A stretch of 64,000 nucleotides of DNA from Psychroflexus montanilacus (lineage in GTDB: Bacteria > Bacteroidota > Bacteroidia > Flavobacteriales > Flavobacteriaceae). A program made the position numbers and the translations under genes. Position 1 is the stretch's first letter; every line of letters begins with the position of its first letter. Positions 44,576 to 53,840 of the stretch are shown in pieces. The stretch is from positions 372,001-436,000 of the forward strand of contig NZ_JAIQZC010000001.1 of assembly GCF_020164535.1 (NCBI RefSeq). The letters are read 5' to 3'. Under the pieces are notes generated by a model that made no database searches, was not told the origin of the DNA, and saw only the letters and a list, made by a program, of their open reading frames with translations.

Positions 44576-46036
44576 ATGTCTATTACAATAATGGGTGACA
44601 AAGATTTTGAAAGCGCACCTTCCATCAAAGACAAATCCTTAAGAATAAACCTCAATGAAAATATTTATGGCACATTTGCAGAAATAGGAGCTGGTCAAGA
44701 AACCGTCAGAAATTTCTTTAGAGCTGGAGGTTCTTCGGGTACGATTGCTAAAACGATGAGTGCTTATGACAAAGACTTTAGTGATGCTATTTACGGTATT
44801 GAAGAGGACAGGCGTTATGTTACTGAAAGCAGACTACAAAAGATGCTGGACCATGAAACCAATCTAATTGAAGAACGCATACACAGAAGCAAACATCCTA
44901 ACAAATTATTTTTTACCTACGCCAACACGGTAGCAACTATTGACTTCGCTAAACGCTATAAAGGACATGGTTGGGTTGGTATAAAATACCAGTTGAAACC
45001 AAAATCTGAATACAACAAAATTGTATTGCACATTCGTTTTAAAGAAAATGATGCGAGATTGCAACAAAACACATTGGGTATTCTAGGTACCAATCTAATT
45101 TATGCTGCATATTATGCACATAATAACCCAAAACAAATTTTAAATGAGCTTTATGATCACTTACATAAAGATCAAATAGAAATAGATACAATCAATTTTT
45201 CAGGACCTGTATTTGAAGAAGTTGATAATAGGTTAATGAGCTTACAGTTAGTGAAAAATGGCATGACGGAAGCTGTCATGTTTGCACCAGATGGAAATAA
45301 TATCTTACCTGCAAAAGCACTCTACAAAAAAAATATTCTTGCTTTGCGTGGCAGCTTTAGACCAGTGACTAAAGTAAATATGGACATCTATGAAACTGCA
45401 TTAGAGCTCTTTGAAAAAGAGAAGAAGGTTAAAAAAGATAACATTCAACCTGTTTTTGAAATTACACTTTCCAACTTAAGATCTGAGGGAGAAATCAATG
45501 AGGAAGACTTCATGGATAGAGCAAAATTGCTTTGTGCGTTAGGTCACACAGTTATGATTTCTAATTTTCAGGAATATTATAAGCTTGTAGAGTATTTTTC
45601 AAATTACACTAAAGAAAGAATGGGATTAGCGATGGGTGTCAATAACCTCATAGATGTTTTTGATGAGAAATACTATAGACATCTTAGCGGTGGAATTCTC
45701 GAAGCCTTTGGGAAATTGTTCTTCAAAGATTTAAGAGTTTACCTCTATCCATACAAAGATCCTAAGACAGGAAAACTTACAGATAGTGATAATTTGAAAG
45801 TCCATCCTAGGATGAAAGAATTGTACAAGTTCTTTAAATACAATGGAAGAGTTGTTGATATTAAGGATTACAATGAAGACATCCTTGGTTATTTCTCAAG
45901 AGATATTCTTCAGAAAATATCAAATGGAGAAGATGGATGGCAGCTAGCCCTACCAGAAAAAACTGCCGAAATGATTGAAGAACAGGAACTATTCCAAAGA
46001 GAATACACCAGAGCTTCAGAAAAAATAGGATTTTAA
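44576..46036 (+). CDS. Conserved protein of unknown function (486 residues)
   Basis: I recognise the sequence as a family conserved across Flavobacteriia, but not its function. Databases, as I recall, label it either TonB-dependent receptor or nicotinate-nucleotide adenylyltransferase. Neither fits: there is no signal peptide or barrel and no HxGH nucleotidyltransferase motif. Conserved-looking blocks include GTFAEIGAGQETVRNFFRAG near 32-51, GGSSGTIAKTMSAYDKDFSD, FTYANTVATIDFAKRYKGHG and NILALRGSFRPVTKVNMD. It appears cytoplasmic and globular. The start could be ATG 44576 or the ATG five codons later. Monocistronic, with its own promoter and terminator. Confidence 0.8.
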   Translation: MSITIMGDKDFESAPSIKDKSLRINLNENIYGTFAEIGAGQETVRNFFRAGGSSGTIAKTMSAYDKDFSDAIYGIEEDRRYVTESRLQKMLDHETNLIEERIHRSKHPNKLFFTYANTVATIDFAKRYKGHGWVGIKYQLKPKSEYNKIVLHIRFKENDARLQQNTLGILGTNLIYAAYYAHNNPKQILNELYDHLHKDQIEIDTINFSGPVFEEVDNRLMSLQLVKNGMTEAVMFAPDGNNILPAKALYKKNILALRGSFRPVTKVNMDIYETALELFEKEKKVKKDNIQPVFEITLSNLRSEGEINEEDFMDRAKLLCALGHTVMISNFQEYYKLVEYFSNYTKERMGLAMGVNNLIDVFDEKYYRHLSGGILEAFGKLFFKDLRVYLYPYKDPKTGKLTDSDNLKVHPRMKELYKFFKYNGRVVDIKDYNEDILGYFSRDILQKISNGEDGWQLALPEKTAEMIEEQELFQREYTRASEKIGF

Positions 46037-46062
46037 TTATTGAAAGTTAAGCTTTGATTTAC

Positions 46063-46091
46063 AAATCTGCTAATAAAAAATTAGCAGATTT
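46063..46091. terminator. Bidirectional terminator between the 44576 gene and trkH
   Basis: AAATCTGCTAAT (46063-46074) is perfectly inverted at 46080-46091 with an A5 loop, followed by a T run on the plus strand. It serves two convergent genes. Confidence 0.88.
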
Positions 46092-46093
46092 TT

Positions 46094-47590
46094 TTATGTA
46101 CTTTTCCAAAAATAAGGTGTAAATATGATGAGTACGGTAAAGAGCTCAAGTCGACCTATCAACATAAGGAATGAACTCCAAAACTTGCCAAATACAGTAA
46201 GTGAAGCATAATTGTCGACAGGACTTAGTTCTCCAAATGCCGGACCAACATTACCTAGCGAAGAAGCTGACGCCCCTATAGCAGATTCAAAATCCAAACC
46301 AGTACCCGCAAACACTACAGCTCCAATGATGAAGGATAGTGAGTATAAAATAAAAAAGCCAAGAATGTTATAAACGATTTTTTGATCTACGGAAGAACCT
46401 TTATATCTAACTGGCAGTACAGCATTAGGATGCAATATTCTTCGAAATTCTTGAAAACCATTTTTAATCATGATCAAATGACGAATCACCTTTACACCTC
46501 CAGAGGTAGAGCCCGCTGACCCACCTAAAAAGAAAAGGCCAAAAAATAATATGGTAAGCAGTGGCGTCCACAAAGTATAATCTGCTGTGACAAAACCTGT
46601 AGTCGTGATAATCGCCAAAACTTGAAAAATACCATGTCTGAAAGCACTTTCTGCCTCCCCTAATACCATAGGGTAATTTATACTAGCAACACTAGTATCT
46701 GCAAAAAAATAAATAGAAAATGAAGTAATGGCGGTGAATCCTACTATAAAAAAGAAAAACCATTTAAATTCTTCGTTGTGAAGCACATTACTGATTTTAC
46801 CTTTAAAAGCGTAGTAACTTACAACAAAATTGGTACCCGCAAGAAACATAAATAGGATGATAATGTATTGGATGAGTGGGGAATCATTCCAATAAGCAAT
46901 GCTCGCATTTTTAGTAGAGAAACCACCAGTTGATAGAGTACTAAGAGCATGATTGGTGGCATCAAACCAGTCCATCCCAGCAACCTTTAGTAAAATAGTT
47001 TCAGAGACTGTATAACCAAAATAGATAAGCCACAAACGTTTGGCAGTATCAGCAATTTTAGGTTTTACTTTATCTGCACTTGGTCCTGGAGATTCTGCAG
47101 AAAACAGCTGCATACCCCCTATACCAAATAAAGGTAAAATAGCCACTGCCAAAACAATAATTCCCATACCTCCAATCCAATGCGTAAAGCTTCTCCAGAG
47201 CAAGATTCCGTTGGGAAGGGATTCGATATCATTTAAAATGGATGCACCTGTTGTTGTATAACCAGACATGGTTTCGAAAAAACTGTTTTCGATGCCATCA
47301 ATTTTTCCTGAAATGACATAGGGAAGCATTCCACTCAAAACCATGAAAAGCCAGCCTAAACTCACGATGAGATATCCTTCCTTCTGTGTGATGTCCTTAT
47401 CGTGATGTCTGGTAAAGAACATAGCAGTAAGTCCAATAAAAATTGATATCAATGCAGATTCTGCAAGAGCCAGAGCAACAGATTCACCAATGATCCAACT
47501 GTAAATAGAAGGGATGATCATAAACCCTCCATTGAAAACGAGGAGAACACCCATGATATGGGCAACGATTTTAAGATTTAAATTTGCCAC
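46094..47590 (-). CDS. trkH: TrkH-family potassium uptake channel
   Basis: The 498-residue membrane subunit of the Trk potassium system. All four P-loop filter segments are visible: TTGASI near 113, STGGFST near 218, TTGFVT near 324 and LGNVGPAFG near 450. The last base of the trkA stop lies one base before its ATG, so the two are translated together and TrkA gates the channel. Confidence 0.93.
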   Translation of the reverse strand: MANLNLKIVAHIMGVLLVFNGGFMIIPSIYSWIIGESVALALAESALISIFIGLTAMFFTRHHDKDITQKEGYLIVSLGWLFMVLSGMLPYVISGKIDGIENSFFETMSGYTTTGASILNDIESLPNGILLWRSFTHWIGGMGIIVLAVAILPLFGIGGMQLFSAESPGPSADKVKPKIADTAKRLWLIYFGYTVSETILLKVAGMDWFDATNHALSTLSTGGFSTKNASIAYWNDSPLIQYIIILFMFLAGTNFVVSYYAFKGKISNVLHNEEFKWFFFFIVGFTAITSFSIYFFADTSVASINYPMVLGEAESAFRHGIFQVLAIITTTGFVTADYTLWTPLLTILFFGLFFLGGSAGSTSGGVKVIRHLIMIKNGFQEFRRILHPNAVLPVRYKGSSVDQKIVYNILGFFILYSLSFIIGAVVFAGTGLDFESAIGASASSLGNVGPAFGELSPVDNYASLTVFGKFWSSFLMLIGRLELFTVLIIFTPYFWKST

Positions 47591-47591
47591 A

Positions 47592-48941
47592 CTAACAGAA
47601 TAAATTTTCTACACTTTTTATAGATTTAGGTAGCGTACAAACCACAATTCTATCGCCTTCTCTTATTTTGAAATCTCCCAAAGCAATAATTCCCTTTCCA
47701 TCGCGAATCACACCACCAACAACAGCTGTTCTTGGAAAATTAATATCCACAATTTTACTATTGGTTACTTTAGATTCTGCTTTAACAACAAACTCAAGTA
47801 ATTCCGCGTTCATATTATTGAGTTTAGTCATGGCTACAACATCTCCTTTTCTCAAATATCTAAAAATGCTGTTGGCAGCCAATAATTTTTTATTGACCAA
47901 AGAATGAATACCTATGGAATGACTTAACTGAAAATAATCCATATTTTCTACCAAAGCTATGGTTTTACGCACCCCTTTTGAATTAGCAACCAGACAAGTA
48001 ATGATATTGGTTTCAGAATCTTCTGTAACTGCTACAAAAGCATCCATCTTGCCTATGTTTTCTTCTTTTAAAATCTCGACATTTCTACCATCGGCATTTA
48101 TCACTAAAGCATTGGGCAAAATGTTGGCAAGGTCGACAGCTTTCTTATGATCCTTCTCAATTACTTTAACTGAAAAATTTTCTTTACAAAGGTCTTTGGC
48201 CAATGTTCTACCAATGTTGCTTCCTCCAAGAATCATTACTTTCTTAATGGAACGCCTTTCGGCTCCTGTCAATTTATAGAGTTCTTCAACGCCTTCAGAA
48301 TCTGTGATAAAATAGACCCTATCCCCTCTTTTAAACTCTGTATCACCCCTTGGGATAATGGTATATTGTGTCCCGTAACGCTGTAAAGCAATAGGAACAA
48401 AGTGCAATCCAGGAAAAATATCTGCTGCTTCTTGAACGGTATTCCCTATAAATGGGGCTTTAGATCTCAAAGTGAGTCCCATCATAGTTAATGCCCCGTC
48501 ATCAAACTTAAAAGTGTCTGTAAATGCCGACTGATTGAGAAGCATTTTCACTTCATTGGCTGCCAATGCTTCTGGTGAAATCATTTCATCAATACCTAAA
48601 GCTTTCATGTCTATTACATCTTCACTATCCAATAGCTCCTGGTTAGAAACTCTGGCTACTGTTCTGCCAGCCCCCATTTGTTTCGCAAAAACACAAATAG
48701 AAATATTGATGGATTGGTTGGAAGTCACTGCAACAAGCATATCTGCATTGGCCACATCAGCCTCCTTTAGTGAGCTCGGAAGTGTAGCATCTCCGTAGGA
48801 AATCTTTATGTCAAGATGCTTGTTTGCATATTCCAAGCGCTCTTCATCAATGTCTATCAAAGTAATGGCGTGGGCTTCGTAAGAGAAAAGTTTAGCCAAG
48901 TGAAAACCAACTTCTCCAGCACCTGCAATTATTATTTTCAT
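47592..48941 (-). CDS. trkA: Trk system potassium uptake protein TrkA
   Basis: 449 residues, two tandem RCK units. The first starts MKIIIAGAGEVGFHLA with the NAD-binding loop and LIDIDEERL; the second starts near residue 228 with VMILGGSNIGRTLAKDL. Each is followed by a TrkA-C domain. It binds NAD/ATP and controls TrkH. I set the start at ATG 48941 because the further upstream extension is hydrophobic, unconserved and overlaps the divergent menG promoter region. Confidence 0.93.
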   Translation of the reverse strand: MKIIIAGAGEVGFHLAKLFSYEAHAITLIDIDEERLEYANKHLDIKISYGDATLPSSLKEADVANADMLVAVTSNQSINISICVFAKQMGAGRTVARVSNQELLDSEDVIDMKALGIDEMISPEALAANEVKMLLNQSAFTDTFKFDDGALTMMGLTLRSKAPFIGNTVQEAADIFPGLHFVPIALQRYGTQYTIIPRGDTEFKRGDRVYFITDSEGVEELYKLTGAERRSIKKVMILGGSNIGRTLAKDLCKENFSVKVIEKDHKKAVDLANILPNALVINADGRNVEILKEENIGKMDAFVAVTEDSETNIITCLVANSKGVRKTIALVENMDYFQLSHSIGIHSLVNKKLLAANSIFRYLRKGDVVAMTKLNNMNAELLEFVVKAESKVTNSKIVDINFPRTAVVGGVIRDGKGIIALGDFKIREGDRIVVCTLPKSIKSVENLFC

Positions 48942-49043
48942 GATAACAAAACTAATGCAAAATTTTAAAAAAGAAGTACTAAGAGGCTTCATATTAAAGA
49001 AGTGTATTCTCAAGAAGATGTATCTTCGCAACAAAAAACTTGA

Positions 49044-49775
49044 ATGAGTAAAAATGTGAAACCCTATAAAGATTCTGAGGTAGAAAAGAAAAAACAAGTC
49101 GAACAGATGTTTGACAATATTTCAGAAAACTATGATGGACTTAACCGAGTCATATCTTTTGGGATTGATTTAAAGTGGCGGAGGCGAGTTATAAAAATGG
49201 TGAAGGAAACTCAGCCGAAATTCATATTGGATGTGGCTACAGGGACTGGAGACTTAGCCATTGCTATGGCAGACTCCAATGCCGAGAAAATAATTGGTTT
49301 GGATATATCTGCTGGCATGCTTCAGGTTGGCAAAAATAAAATCAACGCCAAAAATCTAAATAAACGCATTGAAATGGTGCAGGCAGATTCTGAAGACCTG
49401 CCCTACCCAGATGATACTTTTGATGCTATAACTGTAGCCTTTGGAGTTCGTAACTTTGAAAATCTAGAAAAAGGTCTAGCAGAAATTTATCGCGTGCTTT
49501 CCCCTGGTGGGATTTTTGTAGTGCTGGAAACTTCTGTGCCTACCAAATTTCCATTCAAGCAAGGGTACAGGGTTTACTCTAATTACATCTTACCAACTAT
49601 AGGAAAGTTGTTTTCAAAAGACAAAAGCGCCTACCAATATTTAAGCGAAAGTGCATCTGTTTTTCCCTATGGTGAAAAATTCAACAATATTTTAAAGAAA
49701 ATCGGGTTTACAGACGTAGAAGACCATCCGCAAACATTTGGTGTTTCTACGATATATTCTGCATCTAAAAAATAG
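49044..49775 (+). CDS. menG: Demethylmenaquinone methyltransferase (UbiE/MenG)
   Basis: The 243-residue SAM-dependent methyltransferase performs the last step of menaquinone synthesis. FDNISENYDGLNRVISFGID and the SAM loop DVATGTGDLAIAM are typical, with AFGVRNFENLEKGL downstream. Flavobacteria use menaquinone, hence menG rather than ubiE. A near-consensus -7 element TATCTTCG lies at 49021-49028. It is followed after 2 nt by porT. Confidence 0.93.
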   Translation: MSKNVKPYKDSEVEKKKQVEQMFDNISENYDGLNRVISFGIDLKWRRRVIKMVKETQPKFILDVATGTGDLAIAMADSNAEKIIGLDISAGMLQVGKNKINAKNLNKRIEMVQADSEDLPYPDDTFDAITVAFGVRNFENLEKGLAEIYRVLSPGGIFVVLETSVPTKFPFKQGYRVYSNYILPTIGKLFSKDKSAYQYLSESASVFPYGEKFNNILKKIGFTDVEDHPQTFGVSTIYSASKK

Positions 49776-49777
49776 TT

Positions 49778-50470
49778 ATGAGGTTACTTTTTATACTGAT
49801 TTTCTTGCTGGGGTTTAATTATACCAACGCCCAGCTTTTCAATAAGGAAAGGGTCTTAAACAAAGAAAATTTTGATAAGAAACGTTGGTCATGGGGATAT
49901 TACCTGGGCATGAACATGTATGATTTTCAAATCAAGTATAACGACCAGGGAGAGGATATTGATGTAGGTAAAAGTCCAAGTTTCAATGTTGGACTCATTG
50001 GAAACTTGAGGATAAATGAATATCTGGATTTGAGATTAGAACCAGGAGTAGTTTTTTCCAACCGGACTCTCACTTTTCCAAATTTCACAGAGGAAAATGA
50101 TCGCTTCAGAGATGTCAATTCCTCCTATGTGCACATTCCTCTACTATTAAAATTTTCTGCAAAACGAATCAATAACTTCAAGCCTTTCATAGTTGGAGGT
50201 GCATCTGTTTCTCATAATTTATCGAGTAATGAAGACAATCCACAGGACAATTCTGCAGGTCAGTTCAGATTAAAAACTCAAAATTACTATTACGAAGTAG
50301 GCTTTGGAGTGGATATTTACTTTGATTATTTCAAATTCACTCCTTCAATTAGAGGAGTTTTTGGAATGGGGAACGAGCTTGTAAGAGATGAAGACCCAAA
50401 CAGCCCCTGGACCTCCAATATAGAATCGCTTAAAACCCGAGGTATTTTTCTCAATTTTACCTTTCAGTAA
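49778..50470 (+). CDS. porT: Type IX secretion system outer-membrane protein PorT
   Basis: A 230-residue protein with a signal peptide ending NYTNAQ, followed by an eight-stranded outer-membrane barrel of the OmpA-like/PorT family: WSWGYYLGMNMYDFQIKY, FNVGLIGNLRINEYLDLRLEPG and YVHIPLLLKFSAKR. PorT is required for the T9SS that exports gliding adhesins and CTD-bearing enzymes in Bacteroidota. The tandem with menG is the usual flavobacterial arrangement. It converges on the next gene with one base between and no terminator. Confidence 0.88.
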   Translation: MRLLFILIFLLGFNYTNAQLFNKERVLNKENFDKKRWSWGYYLGMNMYDFQIKYNDQGEDIDVGKSPSFNVGLIGNLRINEYLDLRLEPGVVFSNRTLTFPNFTEENDRFRDVNSSYVHIPLLLKFSAKRINNFKPFIVGGASVSHNLSSNEDNPQDNSAGQFRLKTQNYYYEVGFGVDIYFDYFKFTPSIRGVFGMGNELVRDEDPNSPWTSNIESLKTRGIFLNFTFQ

Positions 50471-50471
50471 A

Positions 50472-51200
50472 CTATCTTCTTTTAAACTCACTCAGAAGTA
50501 TAGCTCCTGCCATTGCTACATTAAGACTTTCTGCTCCTTTGGATGTTCCATAGCTAGGTATCGAAATTTTGTCATCTATATGGGCATATATTTCTGGTGT
50601 AATTCCATTCGCTTCATTACCCAAAACAATAATTGAATTTTCAGTTTGGATTGAAGATTTATAGACGTTTTTACCGTCCATGTAAGCTCCATATTTATGA
50701 GCAGAAGAAGCCGATAAAAAAGAGTCCAGATCTGTGTAAATTATGTTCACACGTGTAAGCGAACCCATTGTCGCCTGAACCACTTTAGGATTAAAACAAT
50801 CTACAGTATCTTGTGAGCAGATGAGTTGCTCTATCCCAAACCAGTCACAAATGCGAATTATAGTTCCTAAATTCCCAGGATCTCTTATTCCATCCAGAGC
50901 CAGACTCAGCTTCGCATTTTCCTTAGGCTGAATGGCTTTTGGAATTTCAAAAACAGCCAAAGCTGTCTGTGAAGTTTTCAAATTTGTAATTTTATCCAAC
51001 TCCTTGGTTGAAATAATATGGCTTTCGCCTTGCTCTACATGAAAAATATCTGCAACTGAATATAATGCGTTTAACTTGAATGAACTTTTTAAAAATTCTT
51101 TGATTACTTTTACACCTTCAGTAACAAAGAGATCATGCTCTAAACGGTGCTTTTTTTTGTTCAAACTTTTTATAAGCTTAATTTGATTTTTGCTGAGCAT
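50472..51200 (-). CDS. TrmH/SpoU family RNA 2'-O-methyltransferase
   Basis: A 242-residue SPOUT methyltransferase. The N-terminal substrate-binding domain (about 1-90, KKHRLEHDLFVTEGVKVIKEF) is followed by the trefoil-knot catalytic domain: LDGIRDPGNLGTIIRICDWFG, LGNEANGITPE and the final SKGAESLNVAMAGAILLSEF. It methylates a ribose in rRNA or tRNA; the exact site (RlmB- or TrmH-type) cannot be chosen from sequence alone. Confidence 0.9.
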   Translation of the reverse strand: MLSKNQIKLIKSLNKKKHRLEHDLFVTEGVKVIKEFLKSSFKLNALYSVADIFHVEQGESHIISTKELDKITNLKTSQTALAVFEIPKAIQPKENAKLSLALDGIRDPGNLGTIIRICDWFGIEQLICSQDTVDCFNPKVVQATMGSLTRVNIIYTDLDSFLSASSAHKYGAYMDGKNVYKSSIQTENSIIVLGNEANGITPEIYAHIDDKISIPSYGTSKGAESLNVAMAGAILLSEFKRR

Positions 51201-51232
51201 TTGAAATTATATTTTTTGAAAACATCACACAC

Positions 51233-53788
51233 TTGAACTACGGACTCACAAAACTACCATTAATTCTTTTAATTCCTCTCCTGTTTTTCTCCTGCGATGT
51301 CACTAGAAAGCTAAAGACTGATGAGTTTTTGATTACCAAACAAAAAATATTAAGCAGTGATACTTTAGTTAACAAAAGAGAAATATACAAACAGCTTTCC
51401 CAGCAGACCAATTCAAAATTACTGGGTTTCCCTCTAAAGCTTCAAATTTATAATCTCGCGCAAACCAATCCTGAAAATCGCTTTATCAATTGGGTGGGTA
51501 AAACAGAAAAACGCTCCGACCGGCTTGTTTCCCTGCTATCCAAACGCCAGGTCGTTCAGCTCAAGAAAACATGGGTAAATGTGAATAATTCCATCAAAAA
51601 AACGGGGGAAGCCCCTACTCTATTTGACCAGGGCAAGACTGAAACCTCACTAAAAAAACTTAAGTCATGGTATTGGAATCATGGCTGGTTCAATGCTGAA
51701 GCTGAATACGAAGTAAAAAGGGATTCTGTGGATCAAACTGTAGAAATCGACTATAAAATCACCCCAGGGAATTTATACATTATCGATAGTATATCAGAAA
51801 ATATAGAATCTGCCGCTGCAGACTCCCTTTACCAATTAATAAAGAAAAACAATAGAGTAAAAATTGGCAAACCTTACGATACAGAAGAGTTCAACATAGA
51901 CAGAGACTTTATAAGTAGGTACTTCAGAAATCATGGATTGTATCATTTTGAAAAAGAATACATATCCTATTATGCAGACACCCTGAATAACAATCAAAAA
52001 ATTAACCTCGAACTAAATATTGCAAATCGGCTTATAGATGTAAGAGATACTGTTGCTTCTATCCCCTTTAAAGTACATAGAATTAGTGAGGTCAACGTAT
52101 TTGCAGACTATGATGGTATCACGACAAAAGTTGAAGACTCTGTAGTTTATCAAAATACCAATGTATATTCCTTTGGAAACCTAAAGTTAAACCCTGAAGT
52201 CCTAGCAAAATTTGTATTTATCAAAAAAGACAGTATTTACAGAGACATTGACAGGTCTAGAACAAATAATAGAATTGCAGAAACACGTATTTTTAAATAT
52301 CCTAATATTTTATACGAAGAAGACCCAAGAGACACGACAGGAACAGGGTTAATTGCAAATGTTTTGTTGACTCCTAAAGAAAGGTTTTCTACCAACTTTG
52401 GTATTGATGTTAGCCAGAGTAATATCCAGCAATTTGGTGTAGGGTTCAATACTTCGATTCTTTCTAGAAATATTTTCAGAGGAGCAGAAACTCTTGAGCT
52501 ATCTGGAAGAGGGAATTTTGGCTCATCCAGAGACCTCGGAAATTCTGGAGATCAGTTTTTGGATATACTTGAGTATGGTATGGATTTAAGGTTGAACTTT
52601 CCACGAATTATTTTTCCTCTGCCTACAGATCAAATTATTAAAAATACAATGTCACCTTTTACAACTGCCAGCGTTGGCTTTAGTACACAGCAAAACATTG
52701 GTCTTGATAGACGAAACCTAAATGCTAAATTTGGTTACAGATGGAAACCAAAAGACAGGACTTCTTATCAATTTGACCTTATGAATGTTCAGTTTGTGAA
52801 TAATTTGAATGCCGCCAATTTTTTTAATGTATTTAGAAACTCTTACACAGAATTAAATCAAATATCAAGAAACAATTTAGACCAAGTAAACCCAGAGTTT
52901 CTCTTTGAAAATGAGCAAGGAGAACAAAATTTGATTATTCCTGAAGGTACCCGAGGTTTTATTGAAGATATTAATAATCAAAGCGTAAATCTTAATAATG
53001 AAGATCGTGTAACTGCAAATTCCCTTATCGAAAGAAGAGAACGACTCACGGAAAACAACCTGATAGTTGCTTCAAATTTTACCTTTGATTACAGCACAAG
53101 ACGAGATTTATTTGATGAAAATTTTTCACAATTCAGAGCGAAGATAGAATGGGCAGGGAATCTATTATCATTATTTGCAGAACCACTTGGCCTGGAAGAA
53201 ACTCAAAATGGAAATTACAGATTGTTTGGTGTACAATTTTCACAGTACATCAAACCAGAGCTTAACTATATTAAACATTGGGATTTAGGAAACAAAAAAG
53301 TAATAGCTACTAGAGCATATGGCGGAATAGCTATTCCTTACGGCAACGCAAATTCGATCCCATTCCCTAGGAGTTTTTTTGGCGGTGGACCCAACGATAA
53401 TAGAGGCTGGCGACCTTATGACTTAGGGCCTGGACGAACCAATGGCGTAAATGATTTCAACGAAGCTAATTTTAAACTGTCTTTCAATGCAGAATACAGG
53501 TTCAATTTATTTGGAAGTCTTAACAGTGCTTTATTTATAGACGCAGGAAATATCTGGAATGTTTTTGACAATGTAGATGATCCCGCAGCCACCTTCGATG
53601 GTATAGAAGATCTTAGTGAATTATCGATAGCTTCAGGTTTTGGGTTACGCTATGATATTGAGTTTTTTGTGATTAGGATGGATTTAGGATTCAAAACCTA
53701 TAATCCTGGAAGTGAGGGCTCAAAATGGTTTAAAGATTACAATTTCAGCAATGCAGTATTTAACTTCGGAATCAATTATCCGTTCTAG
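51233..53788 (+). CDS. Lipidated BamA/TamA-family outer-membrane protein (TamL-like)
   Basis: An 851-residue Omp85-family protein. The signal peptide ends in a lipobox (LLFFSCDVTRKL), so the N-terminal cysteine is lipidated; POTRA-like repeats span about 30-370 (for example TSLKKLKSWYWNHGWFNAEAE), and the C-terminal half is a 16-strand barrel with RSFFGGGPNDNRGWRPYDLGPG as the conserved lid/RGF region. Lipidated Omp85 proteins of this type are called TamL in Bacteroidota and are thought to act with TamB-like proteins in outer-membrane assembly or lipid transport. The start is TTG (51233), as the frame has no ATG before the signal peptide. Confidence 0.85.
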   Translation: MNYGLTKLPLILLIPLLFFSCDVTRKLKTDEFLITKQKILSSDTLVNKREIYKQLSQQTNSKLLGFPLKLQIYNLAQTNPENRFINWVGKTEKRSDRLVSLLSKRQVVQLKKTWVNVNNSIKKTGEAPTLFDQGKTETSLKKLKSWYWNHGWFNAEAEYEVKRDSVDQTVEIDYKITPGNLYIIDSISENIESAAADSLYQLIKKNNRVKIGKPYDTEEFNIDRDFISRYFRNHGLYHFEKEYISYYADTLNNNQKINLELNIANRLIDVRDTVASIPFKVHRISEVNVFADYDGITTKVEDSVVYQNTNVYSFGNLKLNPEVLAKFVFIKKDSIYRDIDRSRTNNRIAETRIFKYPNILYEEDPRDTTGTGLIANVLLTPKERFSTNFGIDVSQSNIQQFGVGFNTSILSRNIFRGAETLELSGRGNFGSSRDLGNSGDQFLDILEYGMDLRLNFPRIIFPLPTDQIIKNTMSPFTTASVGFSTQQNIGLDRRNLNAKFGYRWKPKDRTSYQFDLMNVQFVNNLNAANFFNVFRNSYTELNQISRNNLDQVNPEFLFENEQGEQNLIIPEGTRGFIEDINNQSVNLNNEDRVTANSLIERRERLTENNLIVASNFTFDYSTRRDLFDENFSQFRAKIEWAGNLLSLFAEPLGLEETQNGNYRLFGVQFSQYIKPELNYIKHWDLGNKKVIATRAYGGIAIPYGNANSIPFPRSFFGGGPNDNRGWRPYDLGPGRTNGVNDFNEANFKLSFNAEYRFNLFGSLNSALFIDAGNIWNVFDNVDDPAATFDGIEDLSELSIASGFGLRYDIEFFVIRMDLGFKTYNPGSEGSKWFKDYNFSNAVFNFGINYPF

Positions 53789-53840
53789 TAGATATATATT
53801 TATTAATTTTACATTCGTTTAATTTTAAAAATAAGACATT

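Noticed and set aside
48942-49097. N-terminal extension of TrkA
   Set aside because: Hydrophobic, unlike any TrkA, and it overlaps the start of the divergent menG; the RCK motif starts exactly at ATG 48941.
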